DNA of 40,755 nucleotides from Prevotella sp. 885 (GCF_002265625.1 NZ_NOVE01000029.1:1-40755), one strand, 5' to 3'. Shown: positions 24,035-33,959, numbered from the stretch's first letter. Notes: generated by a model from the letters alone, not told the origin. Numbers and translations: made by a program.

Positions 24035-25606
24035 ATGAAAAAGATAGCATTGTTAGTTTTGGCGGTTTGCATGGCTGCATCAATGGATGCTCAGACAAGC
24101 CGTAAGAAGATAGAGAAGTTTGCCGACGAGGCAGTAAGACAAATAGCATTGACAGGACGCAAGCCCACCATTGACATTCTGGACTCGCTCTCCAACAACG
24201 CCGAGGTGAGTGTGGAGATGGTCAGCCGCATGGGCGACCCCGACGACGCAAGACAGCAGAGAGCCTGTCTGCGCCTCATTGACGACATCGTGGACTTCAG
24301 TCAGCAGGAGACTGGACGAAAATACACCGACGTTATACGTAAGGGTCTGACGAAGGCACTCGACCGCAGCTTCGAGCCTGACGTGCAGTTGCACGTAATG
24401 GAACAGCTGGCACGCATAGCCAAGCCTGCCGACGCCGCACACATTGCCATGTACTTGGAGATGCCTGAGCTGGCCCAGACGGCAAGCGACATCCTTGTGA
24501 ACATGCCCGACATTGACGACCGCATAGCGGAAGCAGCTGCGGCTCAGCCCGGCATCAAGCAGAAGGTGCAGACCATCCTGGACATACGTGCCGGAAAACG
24601 ACCCAAGCAGACGGCTGTCACCACCGTGGCAAAGCCGAAACCTGCAGCCATACCTATGTGGACGGAGAGCTTAGACAAGGAAGTGGCAGGTATGTACCAC
24701 GCTCCGATGCCCAAGGCGGACAGCATCCTTATAAGGAAGGACACGCCGGAAGCGCTCCGTGACTTGCTGAAAATGGCAGCCAACATGGAGGAAGCGGAGC
24801 GAAACAGCGTGCTGGCGCGATTCGTGACTCTCGCAGGACAGTCGGCTCAGACGGGCAGCATTACTGCCGCCGAACACTATCTGATGTTGCGTGCAGCTGA
24901 CGAACTGGTAACAGACAACACTCTCCGAAGCAAGATAATCGTGGACTTGGGCACCACCCACTCCGTTCAGGCTCTCAGTTATCTGCGCCGTTATACGGGC
25001 AAGGCCCCGTTCATTGACGCCATGGCTGTGGCAACGGCTGAGACCGTGAGCACACATCCTGAGGCTAACGGAGGACGCTCGGTGAGCGCCATGCTATATT
25101 CCGCCAAGCAGTCGTTCATCAATCACTACGACGAGCAGGGCATCGACACGTACATCGACCAGGTACTTGCAGCCATAGACAACTGGAAGCAGGCTGCCGG
25201 CTACGACATGTCGCATACGGACCAGACGAAGATGGAGAAGCGTGGATTCTGGATTCTGCATGAAGAGCTGGACGACTGCGACCTCGTGTTCGACTGGAAG
25301 GCACGCGGACGACTGACACTCAGCCTCCACTCATCGCCTGTAATAACATTCGACACGACGATGGGTGTGAAGATTGCAGGAGAAAACAAGTGGCATAAGG
25401 TGAAGAACATCTGCGAATGGTCGACGGCATCAGTAAGCTTGAAGGGCGACGCCGTGACGGTAAGCGTCAACGGACAAAAGGTGGCGGACGGCGTAAAACT
25501 GCCTGCCATGATTGACGGCGAGCCGATGGCAAAGAGCGGACAGACACGCTTCCTCGCCGATGACGACGGAGCAACAGTAAGAGAATTCTGTTTTCTTAGA
25601 AAATAA
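24035..25606 (+). CDS. Secreted HEAT-repeat protein with DUF1080-like C-terminal domain
   Basis: A 523-residue exported protein with a signal peptide (about residues 1-19). Residues about 60-200 and 240-350 are Ala/Leu-rich helix pairs of HEAT type (for example DVQLHVMEQLARIAKPADAA). The last 120 residues form a beta-rich domain with FDWKARGRLTLSL, WHKVKNICEW and VTVSVNGQKVADG, reminiscent of the jelly-roll DUF1080 (3-keto-disaccharide hydrolase/LamG-like) fold. It is divergent from the sulfatase, so the two may be co-regulated in glycan use. No catalytic residues could be assigned, so enzymatic function is uncertain. Confidence 0.6.
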   Translation: MKKIALLVLAVCMAASMDAQTSRKKIEKFADEAVRQIALTGRKPTIDILDSLSNNAEVSVEMVSRMGDPDDARQQRACLRLIDDIVDFSQQETGRKYTDVIRKGLTKALDRSFEPDVQLHVMEQLARIAKPADAAHIAMYLEMPELAQTASDILVNMPDIDDRIAEAAAAQPGIKQKVQTILDIRAGKRPKQTAVTTVAKPKPAAIPMWTESLDKEVAGMYHAPMPKADSILIRKDTPEALRDLLKMAANMEEAERNSVLARFVTLAGQSAQTGSITAAEHYLMLRAADELVTDNTLRSKIIVDLGTTHSVQALSYLRRYTGKAPFIDAMAVATAETVSTHPEANGGRSVSAMLYSAKQSFINHYDEQGIDTYIDQVLAAIDNWKQAAGYDMSHTDQTKMEKRGFWILHEELDDCDLVFDWKARGRLTLSLHSSPVITFDTTMGVKIAGENKWHKVKNICEWSTASVSLKGDAVTVSVNGQKVADGVKLPAMIDGEPMAKSGQTRFLADDDGATVREFCFLRK

Positions 25607-25610
25607 AAAA

Positions 25611-25692
25611 TGAGAATTAAGAATTGAGGGTTGAAAGTTATGATATGTTATTAAAGAAATCATAACTCTCAACCCTCAATTCTTAATTCTCA
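25611..25692. terminator. 34-bp inverted repeat between convergent genes
   Basis: Arms 25611-25644 and 25659-25692 are inverted copies with one mismatch around a 14-nt loop. The element lies between the 3' ends of two convergent genes and probably terminates both, although T-runs are short. A related fragment (CATAACTCTCAAC) recurs at 38319-38340 before the glutaminase 3' end, so the arm sequence belongs to a dispersed family. Confidence 0.8.
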
Positions 25693-25705
25693 ACTAAACA
25701 AATCA

Positions 25706-28312
25706 TCACTTCCACATCACCTTGCGGCATGTTCCGTCAGAATATCTCATGATATACATACCGCCTCTAACTGGAACGTTTACGCGCTGTCCACTGATGC
25801 TGTAGACGGCTGTAACAGTGGCTTCAGCGTCGGTGGCAGGTGTGGTTACGCCGATGGATGTGGCAGTGTCCTTGTATGTTACGCAAGGAGCGATGGCTAT
25901 GGACGTCGGGTCGTCGGTGTTGGCGAACCACGTATAGGTGCCAAGACCATTGTCGTTTTCGTCAGTATCTTCCACTAACTGCCATGCCGTAGTCTTCATT
26001 CCTGCGTTGCGACGCAGACAGAAGATTGAGATGTCGTCGGAGGTGTAAGGCGATTCTTCCATCGTGCCGTTGGGGAACGGTCCGACAACGACGAAGAACT
26101 CCTTGCCCTTCTCCATGCTTACCGGCTCGGCAAACGCGAATGTGGTGGCGAGATAGTCGTCATCGCTATACTTCAGGTCGGATGCCTTGACGCTCGTAGA
26201 GGCAAGTTCCTCGCCCGGTTCGCCATTCTCGCCGACTGCGTTCAGCGTCAGACGTACCTCATAGTCTGGATCGATGGACGTCACGGAAGCGAAGTATACA
26301 GCCACCTCATTGATGGTTGCGTCGGCAAGCGGTGCCTTATATTTCTCTGCAAAGCGGTCGAGTCCCAGCCAGTTGGAGCCGGCATACGATCCGAACCATC
26401 CGAGTTCCACCTTCTTAAGATTAGAGTTCTCCTCCGAGCTGATGTTCCATACATACTGTGATCCGCCAGCCTGGATGGCATACTGGAGAACGTCGTTGCT
26501 CTGTCCGGCTGCGTTCTTGGCTGTCAGTCCTACGCTCACGGTGCCCTTCTTTACGAAGGTGACGGTAGGATTCTGCTCGTTGCTCGTCTCCTTGTCGGCA
26601 TACTGGAACACCCAGTTCCATTCTGTAGGATTGCCTGTAGAGAGGTCGCGGAAGGTTACGGGCACGTCTGTCGGAACGAATACGCCCACCCAAGGACTCT
26701 CATATCCCTCCTCCGGCAGACCGATAAGGGCCGTCGGTGCCTTCTGGGCCACTACCACGAAGCCCTTGCGCTCCATTACGTCGCTCTCATTGCCGCGACG
26801 AACGGTAAGGCTGACGTCGTAAGTGCCGGCCTTGTTGTACGTTACGGTCGGGTTGGGGTCGGTGGATGTCTCAGATGCGCTGCCCGGGAACTTCCATTCC
26901 GTTGCGTCGGGGCTGCCCTTGGCAAGGCTCACGAACTGTATCTTCTCGCCCTCGAAGATGTGGATGGTCTCAGCTGCGGAGGCATCCTCCTTGGTAAGAC
27001 GGAAGCCGTCAATGGCAAGGTTTTCGCCACCGAACGGATAATTAAACTCAAACTTAACCTTCTTGCCTGTAAAGGCAGCAAGACTGTAGCTGAACTTGTT
27101 CCAGTTCGGACCAGTATAGCCATTGTCCTGCGCCCAGTCGAAGGCGTTGAGCAGCGTTGTGGTTTCGTTGCTCTCCGTGTCGATGACATCAAAGGTCCAC
27201 TTACCGTAAATCAAGAACGGAGCTTGGAAGTAAGCATAAAACTCTACGTTGCTGCCTTCCTCAATGGTGAACTCCGGACTGGTGAGCTGCGAAGTGCCGT
27301 TGTTCTGCGCGTTGTAAGCGATTGACACGGACGAAACGTCGTCTGCCTTTACGCTCTTGAAGTTGCGGTTGGCAAGTTCCCAGCCTTCGCCGACGGTCCA
27401 GTCAGCCATTCCTTCCTCAGAATCGAACTCCTGATCGTAGAATGCCGTGAAGGCACGGTCTGTTGTGAAGTCAGCTTTCAGCGGTTCGTTGATGACATAC
27501 TTCGCCTCCACCACGTCGCTATACTCCTTGCCTTCCTTCACGACAGCCTTCAGCGTGGTGGTGGCAGCAACGGTGATAGGCTCCGTGTAAGCCACGCGCG
27601 TGCCGCCTTCCAGCTTCGGATTGCTGCCGTCGGTGGTGTAATAGATGGTGCGAATGACGTCGGTCCTAGCCTCCGAATTTATCTCCACGGTCTGCGCCTC
27701 GTCGTATGTACCGGCGGCAGGCGTGAATACCGGCGGCAGAACCGTTGACTGCGCCTTCTCATAATCAATCTCAATCTTGCGCACATAGAGCGGTCCCTTC
27801 TTCTCGCTCGTCTGGTTTAGCACGATGGCCACCTCGCCTTCCTTGGCATCAGCGGCAGCAATACTAAACTCAAAATGCTTTTCGGTGGACTCAAGAGCAG
27901 CTGTAGTTTTGCCATCGCAGGCATAATTGACACCGTTCACCGTTACGGAGACGTTGCCCTCGTACTCAGCTTTCTGCACACGTGCGGTCACGCGCACAGC
28001 CGTAACCTTACCCAATATGCCGTCGGTCCACAGCTTTGCACTCGTAGGCGGTTCGCCAGCCGAGCCGATGTACTGCCCCATCTTGGACGTATAGGCATAG
28101 ATAAACGTTCCTTCGGCGGAAGCATTCCATTGCACGCCGTTGAGTTCGGTAGTGTAGACGTCCTTTTCCACACGGCTCGCTCCGAAATTATAAAATCCCT
28201 GTCCCCCATTAGCCTTAGAGGTATTCCATTCGAACGACCATGTGTCGGCTTTCATCGCCTGAGGCAATAATGAAAGCAAAACGGCGAATAAAAACAGTAA
28301 ATTCTTCTTCAT
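25706..28312 (-). CDS. Large surface protein with chitobiase-like, PKD and T9SS-type C-terminal modules
   Basis: 868 residues from the ATG at 28312 (MKKNLLFLFAVLLSLL, signal peptide about 22 residues). In order: an N-terminal beta-sandwich, a chitobiase C-terminal-type domain (VFTPAAGTYDEAQTVEINS to TIYYTTDGSNP), a choice-of-anchor/MAM-like jelly roll, two PKD domains (NPTVTYNKAGTYDVSLTV and NPTVTFVKKGTVSVGLTA), a second jelly roll, and an end VYSISGQRVNVPVRGGMYIM followed by a basic tail, the short C-terminal sorting-type module of Prevotella. No catalytic domain is seen. It is likely a surface adhesin or scaffold exported by the type IX system. Confidence 0.8.
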   Translation of the reverse strand: MKKNLLFLFAVLLSLLPQAMKADTWSFEWNTSKANGGQGFYNFGASRVEKDVYTTELNGVQWNASAEGTFIYAYTSKMGQYIGSAGEPPTSAKLWTDGILGKVTAVRVTARVQKAEYEGNVSVTVNGVNYACDGKTTAALESTEKHFEFSIAAADAKEGEVAIVLNQTSEKKGPLYVRKIEIDYEKAQSTVLPPVFTPAAGTYDEAQTVEINSEARTDVIRTIYYTTDGSNPKLEGGTRVAYTEPITVAATTTLKAVVKEGKEYSDVVEAKYVINEPLKADFTTDRAFTAFYDQEFDSEEGMADWTVGEGWELANRNFKSVKADDVSSVSIAYNAQNNGTSQLTSPEFTIEEGSNVEFYAYFQAPFLIYGKWTFDVIDTESNETTTLLNAFDWAQDNGYTGPNWNKFSYSLAAFTGKKVKFEFNYPFGGENLAIDGFRLTKEDASAAETIHIFEGEKIQFVSLAKGSPDATEWKFPGSASETSTDPNPTVTYNKAGTYDVSLTVRRGNESDVMERKGFVVVAQKAPTALIGLPEEGYESPWVGVFVPTDVPVTFRDLSTGNPTEWNWVFQYADKETSNEQNPTVTFVKKGTVSVGLTAKNAAGQSNDVLQYAIQAGGSQYVWNISSEENSNLKKVELGWFGSYAGSNWLGLDRFAEKYKAPLADATINEVAVYFASVTSIDPDYEVRLTLNAVGENGEPGEELASTSVKASDLKYSDDDYLATTFAFAEPVSMEKGKEFFVVVGPFPNGTMEESPYTSDDISIFCLRRNAGMKTTAWQLVEDTDENDNGLGTYTWFANTDDPTSIAIAPCVTYKDTATSIGVTTPATDAEATVTAVYSISGQRVNVPVRGGMYIMRYSDGTCRKVMWK

Positions 28313-28516
28313 AAGCATAAATTTTGTTGTGAAACGTATTCTTCTTACAATCTGCAAGCAGCAGCGGTTTGCAAATATACAAAATAAAACAATACGCTGT
28401 TAGATTATATCAAATTATTTACACAAATCGCCTTTTTAATTACAATAATGCACTACACGCAGCCATTTAGCATCATTTAAGCGATGCTTCGTATTATTTA
28501 TCTTTTAGGTTTGCCT

Positions 28517-28546
28517 TTTGCGGATCACTTTTTATGGGTAACTTTG
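28517..28546 (+). promoter_or_regulatory. Promoter of the MATE transporter gene
   Basis: TTTG at 28517-28520 and TAACTTTG at 28539-28546, 18 nt apart, match the Bacteroidetes consensus. The start codon follows 32 nt downstream. Confidence 0.65.
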
Positions 28547-28578
28547 CAGCATTAACCTGAAATACTCATAATAATAAG

Positions 28579-29913
28579 ATGAAGACAAAGAGAGACAACT
28601 ACACATTCCTTACCACGGCGCCCGTCCACCGCGTAATCCTGACAATGGCTATACCGACCATCATCAGCATGCTGGTGACGAGCCTATATAATATGGTGGA
28701 CACTTACTTCGTGGGAAAGATAAACACGCAATGTACGGCCGCCGTGGGCGTGTCGTTCTCGATGATGGCAATAATACAGGCTGTGGGATTCTTCTGCGGG
28801 CACGGATCAGGCAACTATATCTCGCAGAAGCTTGGCGCAAAGCAGACCGAAGACGCCGCAATAATGGCTGCCACCGGCTTTTTCTATAGCTTCTCGTTCG
28901 GCATCGTGATAGCCATAGTCTGTCACCTGTTCCTGGACGACATAGCCGTGATGCTCGGTTCTACGCCGACCATCCTTCCTTACACCCGCACTTACCTTGG
29001 CATCATCCTCCTTGGCGCCCCGTTTATGACCTCCTCCTTCACCATGAACAATCAGATGCGCTTCCAAGGCAACGCTCTCTTGGCTATGGTGGGCATCGTG
29101 ACGGGAGCCGTGCTGAACGTCTTCCTCGCCCCTCTCTTCATCTTTGTCTTCCACATGGGCATAGCTGGAGCCGCCACAGCCACGCTTATTTCGCAGATAT
29201 GCAGTTTCTGCGTGCTCTTCGCCATGACCTGCAGCAGCAGGAACATCCATATTCTCCCACGCAACTTCTCGTTCTCACGCCAACTCATGAAGGAGATAGT
29301 AGCCGGCGGCACGCCATCGCTGTCGCGTCAGGGACTGGGAAGCTTGGCTGTCATCATGCTTAACGTGGCGGCAGGAGCTTTCGGCGACGCTGCCATTGCC
29401 GGAATGTCCATCGTCAGCAGAAGCTGCTTCTTTGTCTTCTCGTTCATCATCGGCTTGGGCCAGGGCTTCCAGCCGTTGTGCGGATTCTGCTACGGCGCAC
29501 GCCTCTACAGCCGTGTGAAGGAGGGATATATGTACAGCGTGAAGCTCGGCACGGCGTTTCTTATAGTGGTGGCGCTGGTCAGCTTCGCCTTTGCCGAACC
29601 CATCGTGGCGGAGTTTCGTGACGACCCGGAAGTGGTCATTGTAGGAACAGCAGCCCTTCGCTGGCAGCTCGTCACCTTTCCGCTCATAGCAACGGTCATC
29701 GTCAGCAACATGTTTATGCAGACCATCCGCAAGCCCATTCGCGCCAATATCCTCGCAGCAGCCCGCAGCGGCCTGTTCTTCATCCCTCTGGTGCTCATCC
29801 TGCCTAAGCTTTGGGGACTCTTCGGACTGGAAATCTGTCAGGCAGTGGCTGACGTATTCGCCTTTGCCATAACCGTACCTTTGGTGTGGAGCGCATTCCG
29901 CGAAATGCGATAA
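28579..29913 (+). CDS. MATE family efflux transporter
   Basis: A 444-residue integral membrane protein with about 12 hydrophobic helices in two related halves, the standard size for MATE/NorM-type cation-coupled drug or metabolite exporters. The N-terminal half begins with PVHRVILTMAIPTIISMLVTSLYNMVDTYFVG, the classic first two helices of the family, and GAPFMTSSFTMNNQMRFQGN and GLGQGFQPLCGFCYGA are characteristic later segments. It has its own promoter box and a strong terminator, so it is a single-gene unit. The substrate is not predictable. Confidence 0.92.
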   Translation: MKTKRDNYTFLTTAPVHRVILTMAIPTIISMLVTSLYNMVDTYFVGKINTQCTAAVGVSFSMMAIIQAVGFFCGHGSGNYISQKLGAKQTEDAAIMAATGFFYSFSFGIVIAIVCHLFLDDIAVMLGSTPTILPYTRTYLGIILLGAPFMTSSFTMNNQMRFQGNALLAMVGIVTGAVLNVFLAPLFIFVFHMGIAGAATATLISQICSFCVLFAMTCSSRNIHILPRNFSFSRQLMKEIVAGGTPSLSRQGLGSLAVIMLNVAAGAFGDAAIAGMSIVSRSCFFVFSFIIGLGQGFQPLCGFCYGARLYSRVKEGYMYSVKLGTAFLIVVALVSFAFAEPIVAEFRDDPEVVIVGTAALRWQLVTFPLIATVIVSNMFMQTIRKPIRANILAAARSGLFFIPLVLILPKLWGLFGLEICQAVADVFAFAITVPLVWSAFREMR

Positions 29914-29923
29914 GAAAATAAAA

Positions 29924-29962
29924 AAAAGACCGGAAGCTTCCTTTTGAGGCTTCCGGTCTTTT
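29924..29962. terminator. Bidirectional terminator
   Basis: Perfect 14-bp arms AAAAGACCGGAAGC (29924-29937) and GCTTCCGGTCTTTT (29949-29962) with an 11-nt loop; A-rich on the left and T-rich on the right. It lies between the convergent MATE and small Cys-protein genes. Confidence 0.88.
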
Positions 29963-30009
29963 GCGTTTAGTGTGTCTTTACATCTTCTTTGCGTGCGAGA
30001 GATCTGAGA

Positions 30010-30246
30010 TTATCGTCCCATTCCGCAGCCCGAAGGTTCTGCAGTACGACTTGGCGTTACCTCACCGGCATGCGCCTGGCTGAACTCACGGTTGATGTCG
30101 GCAAGCTCTCGTCTGCCGAAGATGTAGTCGTCGTACATGTCATCCATGTCGACGCCTTCACACTCACCGTCGCAGAAGTTGAGCGATTCCTTGACGATTG
30201 CCATGCGTTCGTCGACGGTGGTGTCTTTGATAAGAAGGCTTTTCAT
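30010..30246 (-). CDS. Small acidic Cys-containing protein, 78 residues
   Basis: Starts MKSLLIKDTTVDERMAIV and contains CDGEC near residues 25-29, an acidic DMDDMYDDYIFGRRELADIN middle and an end SGCGMGR. I recall similar small proteins with KDTT near the start, a YxxYIxGxxEL(A/R)xIN segment and a terminal GCG in other gut Bacteroidales and Clostridia, of unknown function. The three Cys could bind metal, or the GCG tail could be a modification site; both are guesses. It starts 36 nt after the stop of the large surface-protein gene on the same strand and may be co-transcribed with it. Confidence 0.65.
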   Translation of the reverse strand: MKSLLIKDTTVDERMAIVKESLNFCDGECEGVDMDDMYDDYIFGRRELADINREFSQAHAGEVTPSRTAEPSGCGMGR

Positions 30247-30282
30247 TTCTTTCGTTACGTTTTTTATAATTGCTTTTACTGA

Positions 30283-32550
30283 TTATCTGCGTAAGATGGT
30301 TGTTGCGCTACCGTCAGCATACTTGACGATGATAAGACCGCGTGTGTTTTTATCCGCCTTCATGCCGTCAACGGTGAAGCGTCCTGTCTCGGTCTTTGCA
30401 GCATTGTCCTTGATGTCTTTAACGCCAAGGAATGTGTCAACATTCTGGAATGCGGAGCGTTCTGAGCTTACCTTACCTGCCTGGCGCTGACGTACAGCTG
30501 TGACGGTGTAAGCATAAGAATGGTTCACTTCAGGCTTCTTCAGATTTGTGACGGTCTGCGATGTCTCCTCCTCGTCGGTAGTGTAAGTGAGCAGGTCCTC
30601 ATATACACGGTCGCCGGCAGAAAGGTTCTGCGTAATCTTGATGTCGTCGATGATGAACGGATAGTGGTTCGCTGTAGTGAACACCACGATATCAGACTCC
30701 TGTCCGTCGGTAAGGTCCACATTGAACGTGCGCCATTCGTCTGGTGTGATGTTAAGGCGTACGCCCTTGCCAGAGCCCTTAGAATAGATGACGAGCTCGT
30801 CGTCCTTAATCATAGATCGAGCCGTTACCTTTACATGGAAACGTCCCTCGTCGTTAGAGAGCGTAAGCATCGGTGTAAGGAGTTCGCCCGAGATGTTATA
30901 GTCAGTCATGCCTGTGCCAACGAAGCAGCCGTCAGCATATCCGCCCCAGATGCACTGCCATCCCGAACGATAGGTCATATTCGATCCCAATGTCATATAG
31001 TTGGAGTTCTGGAAAGCCATCGGCTTCTCGATGGTGACGCCTGTATCGGCAATCTTCGAGAAGTCCTCGTTGAGCACTACGAACCCCTTCTCCTCTTCAG
31101 GAGCCACGTATGTGTCATAGTTGGTAACCTCGTAATAAGACGCCTTGGGCACCGCCTGCCAGTTAGCCGTATAGCTGTCGTGGCTGGCATCGGTAGCCGG
31201 CTCTACGACGGGAGTGGCAAGTCCGTCAGCCTCTACAGCAGATGAAGAAGCCGAAACCTCATCTCCGTTTACAGCCTTGATAGTGTAAGAATAGTCTGTC
31301 TCGGGATCCATGCCACTAACGACATAAGATGTGCCTTCCACCTTCTCGTCCTTGAGGTCGTAAACGAGTGTGGATGACGACTCTGTGGACCAGCTGAAGT
31401 CTGTAAGACCGAAGGCGCAGTCGTCGGGCAAGCCGCTCATACGGAAGCGAACCTTCGTAGACTTATACTTGTCCTTCTTGAAGAAGCGGCTCCAATCAAA
31501 CTCGTGGCGCAGCTGATTGCCGTATTCAGAAGCGTCAATCTGCACGGTTGTGAAGTTCTTCCAGTTGAATCCGTCCCACATCTCCACGATGAGTTCGGTT
31601 CCCCAAAGGTCCTCCACGTTGCGGGGCATCTTACACTCTATGAACGAGAAAGTCAGCGCTGTCAGTCTGCCTCCGTTGTCAGGCATGGTGATGATGTCGC
31701 CGTTCTTTATCTTAATGGCAGACTGTACGCCGCCTTCCTCGTTGACATACTGCTCAGGAGCTGCACCACTTGTTCCCGGAGTGTATGTCCAACCTTCCGG
31801 CAACGTGCCGTTGGAAAGGCTACTGAAGTCCTCCGTGAAGTCTTCCGTCTGCGTCACCGGAGTCTTCTCGTTGTGGAAGAGCGAGAAGAGATAATGTGTG
31901 GCGTTCTCCACCGGAGCCCAGTTGGCAGTGAATCCGTCCACCGTGAAGTTAGTGGCTCGGTAAGCCACGGGAGCCGTCAGCTCCGTCGACTTATACACGT
32001 GGATGTCGTCAATGAGAACCTTGCCGTCCGTATAGAAGCTGACGAGCATGCGGTTGGAGTTGGCATAGATGGAGTTGTTGTCAAACTTGAACGTAAACTC
32101 GCGCCACTCGCTCTTCGTCGTAACGAAGTTCTCGTAGTATGTGGTCTGGTTATACTGGTTCTCAGCCTCCTCCCAGAGTCCGATGTTCAGGCGTGTGTTG
32201 TCCTGATAGTTAGAGCTGATAGTCTTCGCGCGAACCTTAACCACGTATGCTCCTGTGTATGTACCAACGACGGTATTGAGCTGCGCTCCGTACTGGTCAG
32301 GATTGATAAGTGCACATGCTCCGCCAGCCTGATGTACGCCGTAGCCTGACCATCCAGTTGTGTGGAAGTAGCGTGCAGGAATATTGCCGTTCTCGCTGTT
32401 GATGGCAGCCGAAGGCGAATCCTCGCTACCCTCCGTGAAAAGACTGAAGTCCTCGCTGATGTCCGTGGTCTGCGCAGTGGCAGCAAACGGGACAGCCACC
32501 GTCATAATGGCGGTCACAGCAAGTGTCTTGATTGTAGTCGAAACGTTCAT
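30283..32550 (-). CDS. Large secreted protein with fibronectin type III and jelly-roll modules
   Basis: 755 residues from the ATG at 32550 (MNVSTTIKTLAVTAIMTVAV, signal peptide ending AATAQ). It alternates beta jelly rolls of the choice-of-anchor type (for example VLIDDIHVYKST and FIIDDIKITQN) with fibronectin type III-like modules (APVAYRATNFTVDGFTANW, VEGTSYVVSGMDPETDYSYTIKAV, TNLKKPEVNHSYAYTVTAV). The C-terminus, from FLGVKDI to a basic TTILRR, looks like the short sorting module of type IX-secreted proteins. No enzyme domain is seen; an adhesive or glycan-binding surface protein is likely. Confidence 0.75.
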   Translation of the reverse strand: MNVSTTIKTLAVTAIMTVAVPFAATAQTTDISEDFSLFTEGSEDSPSAAINSENGNIPARYFHTTGWSGYGVHQAGGACALINPDQYGAQLNTVVGTYTGAYVVKVRAKTISSNYQDNTRLNIGLWEEAENQYNQTTYYENFVTTKSEWREFTFKFDNNSIYANSNRMLVSFYTDGKVLIDDIHVYKSTELTAPVAYRATNFTVDGFTANWAPVENATHYLFSLFHNEKTPVTQTEDFTEDFSSLSNGTLPEGWTYTPGTSGAAPEQYVNEEGGVQSAIKIKNGDIITMPDNGGRLTALTFSFIECKMPRNVEDLWGTELIVEMWDGFNWKNFTTVQIDASEYGNQLRHEFDWSRFFKKDKYKSTKVRFRMSGLPDDCAFGLTDFSWSTESSSTLVYDLKDEKVEGTSYVVSGMDPETDYSYTIKAVNGDEVSASSSAVEADGLATPVVEPATDASHDSYTANWQAVPKASYYEVTNYDTYVAPEEEKGFVVLNEDFSKIADTGVTIEKPMAFQNSNYMTLGSNMTYRSGWQCIWGGYADGCFVGTGMTDYNISGELLTPMLTLSNDEGRFHVKVTARSMIKDDELVIYSKGSGKGVRLNITPDEWRTFNVDLTDGQESDIVVFTTANHYPFIIDDIKITQNLSAGDRVYEDLLTYTTDEEETSQTVTNLKKPEVNHSYAYTVTAVRQRQAGKVSSERSAFQNVDTFLGVKDIKDNAAKTETGRFTVDGMKADKNTRGLIIVKYADGSATTILRR

Positions 32551-32607
32551 AAACATTTAAAGATGAATGATTTGAAGAGTTTTTATTTTTTAAGTAATAT
32601 TTGAGTA

Positions 32608-32639
32608 CAAAAGTAGATAAAATCTTTGTGAGTAACAAA
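32608..32639 (-). promoter_or_regulatory. Promoter of the fibronectin-type surface protein gene
   Basis: Minus-strand TTTG (32639-32636), 20-nt spacer and TACTTTTG (32615-32608): a full match to the Bacteroidetes consensus, 58 nt upstream of the start codon. Confidence 0.75.
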
Positions 32640-32720
32640 TAATATGTTAATTTTGTGATTGTTTATTGAACTAAATGACAATAAACGATAAAGAGTAACT
32701 AATAATAAAACATCAAAAAC

Positions 32721-33959
32721 ATGAAACACCTTTACATCTTATCTCTTCTGGCACTTATGTCTGCGCCGTCATTTGCAGACAACAATCTGCCACTGCGCCG
32801 CCAGCTTGCCAAGCTTTATGCTGAGGCTGAACTGCCTGGACTCTCTTCCATCATCAGCTCACAGCCCGAGGGCACGCTCTATAAGGACCTCAATCATTAT
32901 TTCGAGGGATGTTATGCGAGCAGCGACGGATACATATATGACTATCTCGGCGACGGCTATGTCTCGGACATCGTGGAGGACAGCGAGGGCAACCTATATA
33001 TAAAGAATCCGTTCGGCTTCCTAAATATGGACGCTGAGATATGGGTGAAAGCCACAAAAGCCGGTGACGGCAAGTATAATGTGGAGCTGCCACAGGCCGT
33101 ATATGACAATACGGGAGGATCCGACCCCATCCTTTACGCATGGCGCTATCTGAAGGACGACTCGGAGAACTATGCCACAAAGGATGCCAAGTCGCAGGTG
33201 GTGTCCTTTGAACTGCGCGGCGACTCGCTTGTGAAGGTTGGCGACAGCAATGCGTTCATCGGTCTTGGCGCTGCCGACGGCTACTTCTATGGCTACGGCG
33301 ACACCGTCAGCATATACAACAAGATAAAGGACGCCGCCCCAATACCTGCCGACATCTCAAAGGCTGTGGACTATAAGGTGACATACAACGACGCCACCAA
33401 CACCTCCACAGGAAAGGACATCAGCGTGGTGTTCGAGGGCAACGAGGTGTTCTTCTGCGGATTGGACGACACGCAGCCAGATCTTTGGTTCTCCGGCACC
33501 ATCGAAGGCGACCGCCTTATGCTGAAGAAATGGCAGTATATGGGCGTTGACCGCAACAACAAGACATACGCTCTCGGACAGCCGTCCCACATGTATCTCT
33601 ATCCCTTCGGATGGGGCAACTTCACCGACGAGACAGGTAATGAGAAGTACGGACTCTACGAAGTGGAGTCGCCGTCACTCGCATACGACGCAGCCACAAA
33701 GACCTTCTCCACCGACGAGCTTACGCTTGCCATCAACCGCGGCCATCATTATTATCCCTTCGTTTACTATACAAAGCCTAAGTTCGTTCCCGCTTCGGCA
33801 GCAGGCGTAGAGAGCCTTGAAGCAGAAGAGGAAGGCGTTGACACCTATACAGACCTCGCCGGTCGTCGTGTGGAGCGTCCCACGAAGGGCGTATACGTAA
33901 GAACCGTTAAAACAAAGGACGGAAAGGTGAAGACAGACAAGATGGTCATGGCACGTTAA
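32721..33959 (+). CDS. Secreted protein with T9SS-type C-terminus, function unknown
   Basis: A 412-residue exported protein with a signal peptide ending near PSFADNN. The body is beta-rich with many Tyr, Gly and Asp (GYIYDYLGDGYVSDIVEDSE, LWFSGTIEGDRLMLKKW), suggesting a beta-propeller or beta-sandwich. The end, GVDTYTDLAGRRVERPTKGVYV followed by a Lys-rich tail, is the short C-terminal sorting-type module. It is divergent from the fibronectin-type gene across about 170 nt. I do not recognise the central family. Confidence 0.65.
   Translation: MKHLYILSLLALMSAPSFADNNLPLRRQLAKLYAEAELPGLSSIISSQPEGTLYKDLNHYFEGCYASSDGYIYDYLGDGYVSDIVEDSEGNLYIKNPFGFLNMDAEIWVKATKAGDGKYNVELPQAVYDNTGGSDPILYAWRYLKDDSENYATKDAKSQVVSFELRGDSLVKVGDSNAFIGLGAADGYFYGYGDTVSIYNKIKDAAPIPADISKAVDYKVTYNDATNTSTGKDISVVFEGNEVFFCGLDDTQPDLWFSGTIEGDRLMLKKWQYMGVDRNNKTYALGQPSHMYLYPFGWGNFTDETGNEKYGLYEVESPSLAYDAATKTFSTDELTLAINRGHHYYPFVYYTKPKFVPASAAGVESLEAEEEGVDTYTDLAGRRVERPTKGVYVRTVKTKDGKVKTDKMVMAR

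Noticed and set aside
31504..32349. 281-codon plus frame inside the fibronectin-type gene
   Set aside because: Shadow of a gene with signal peptide, promoter and modular domains on the minus strand.
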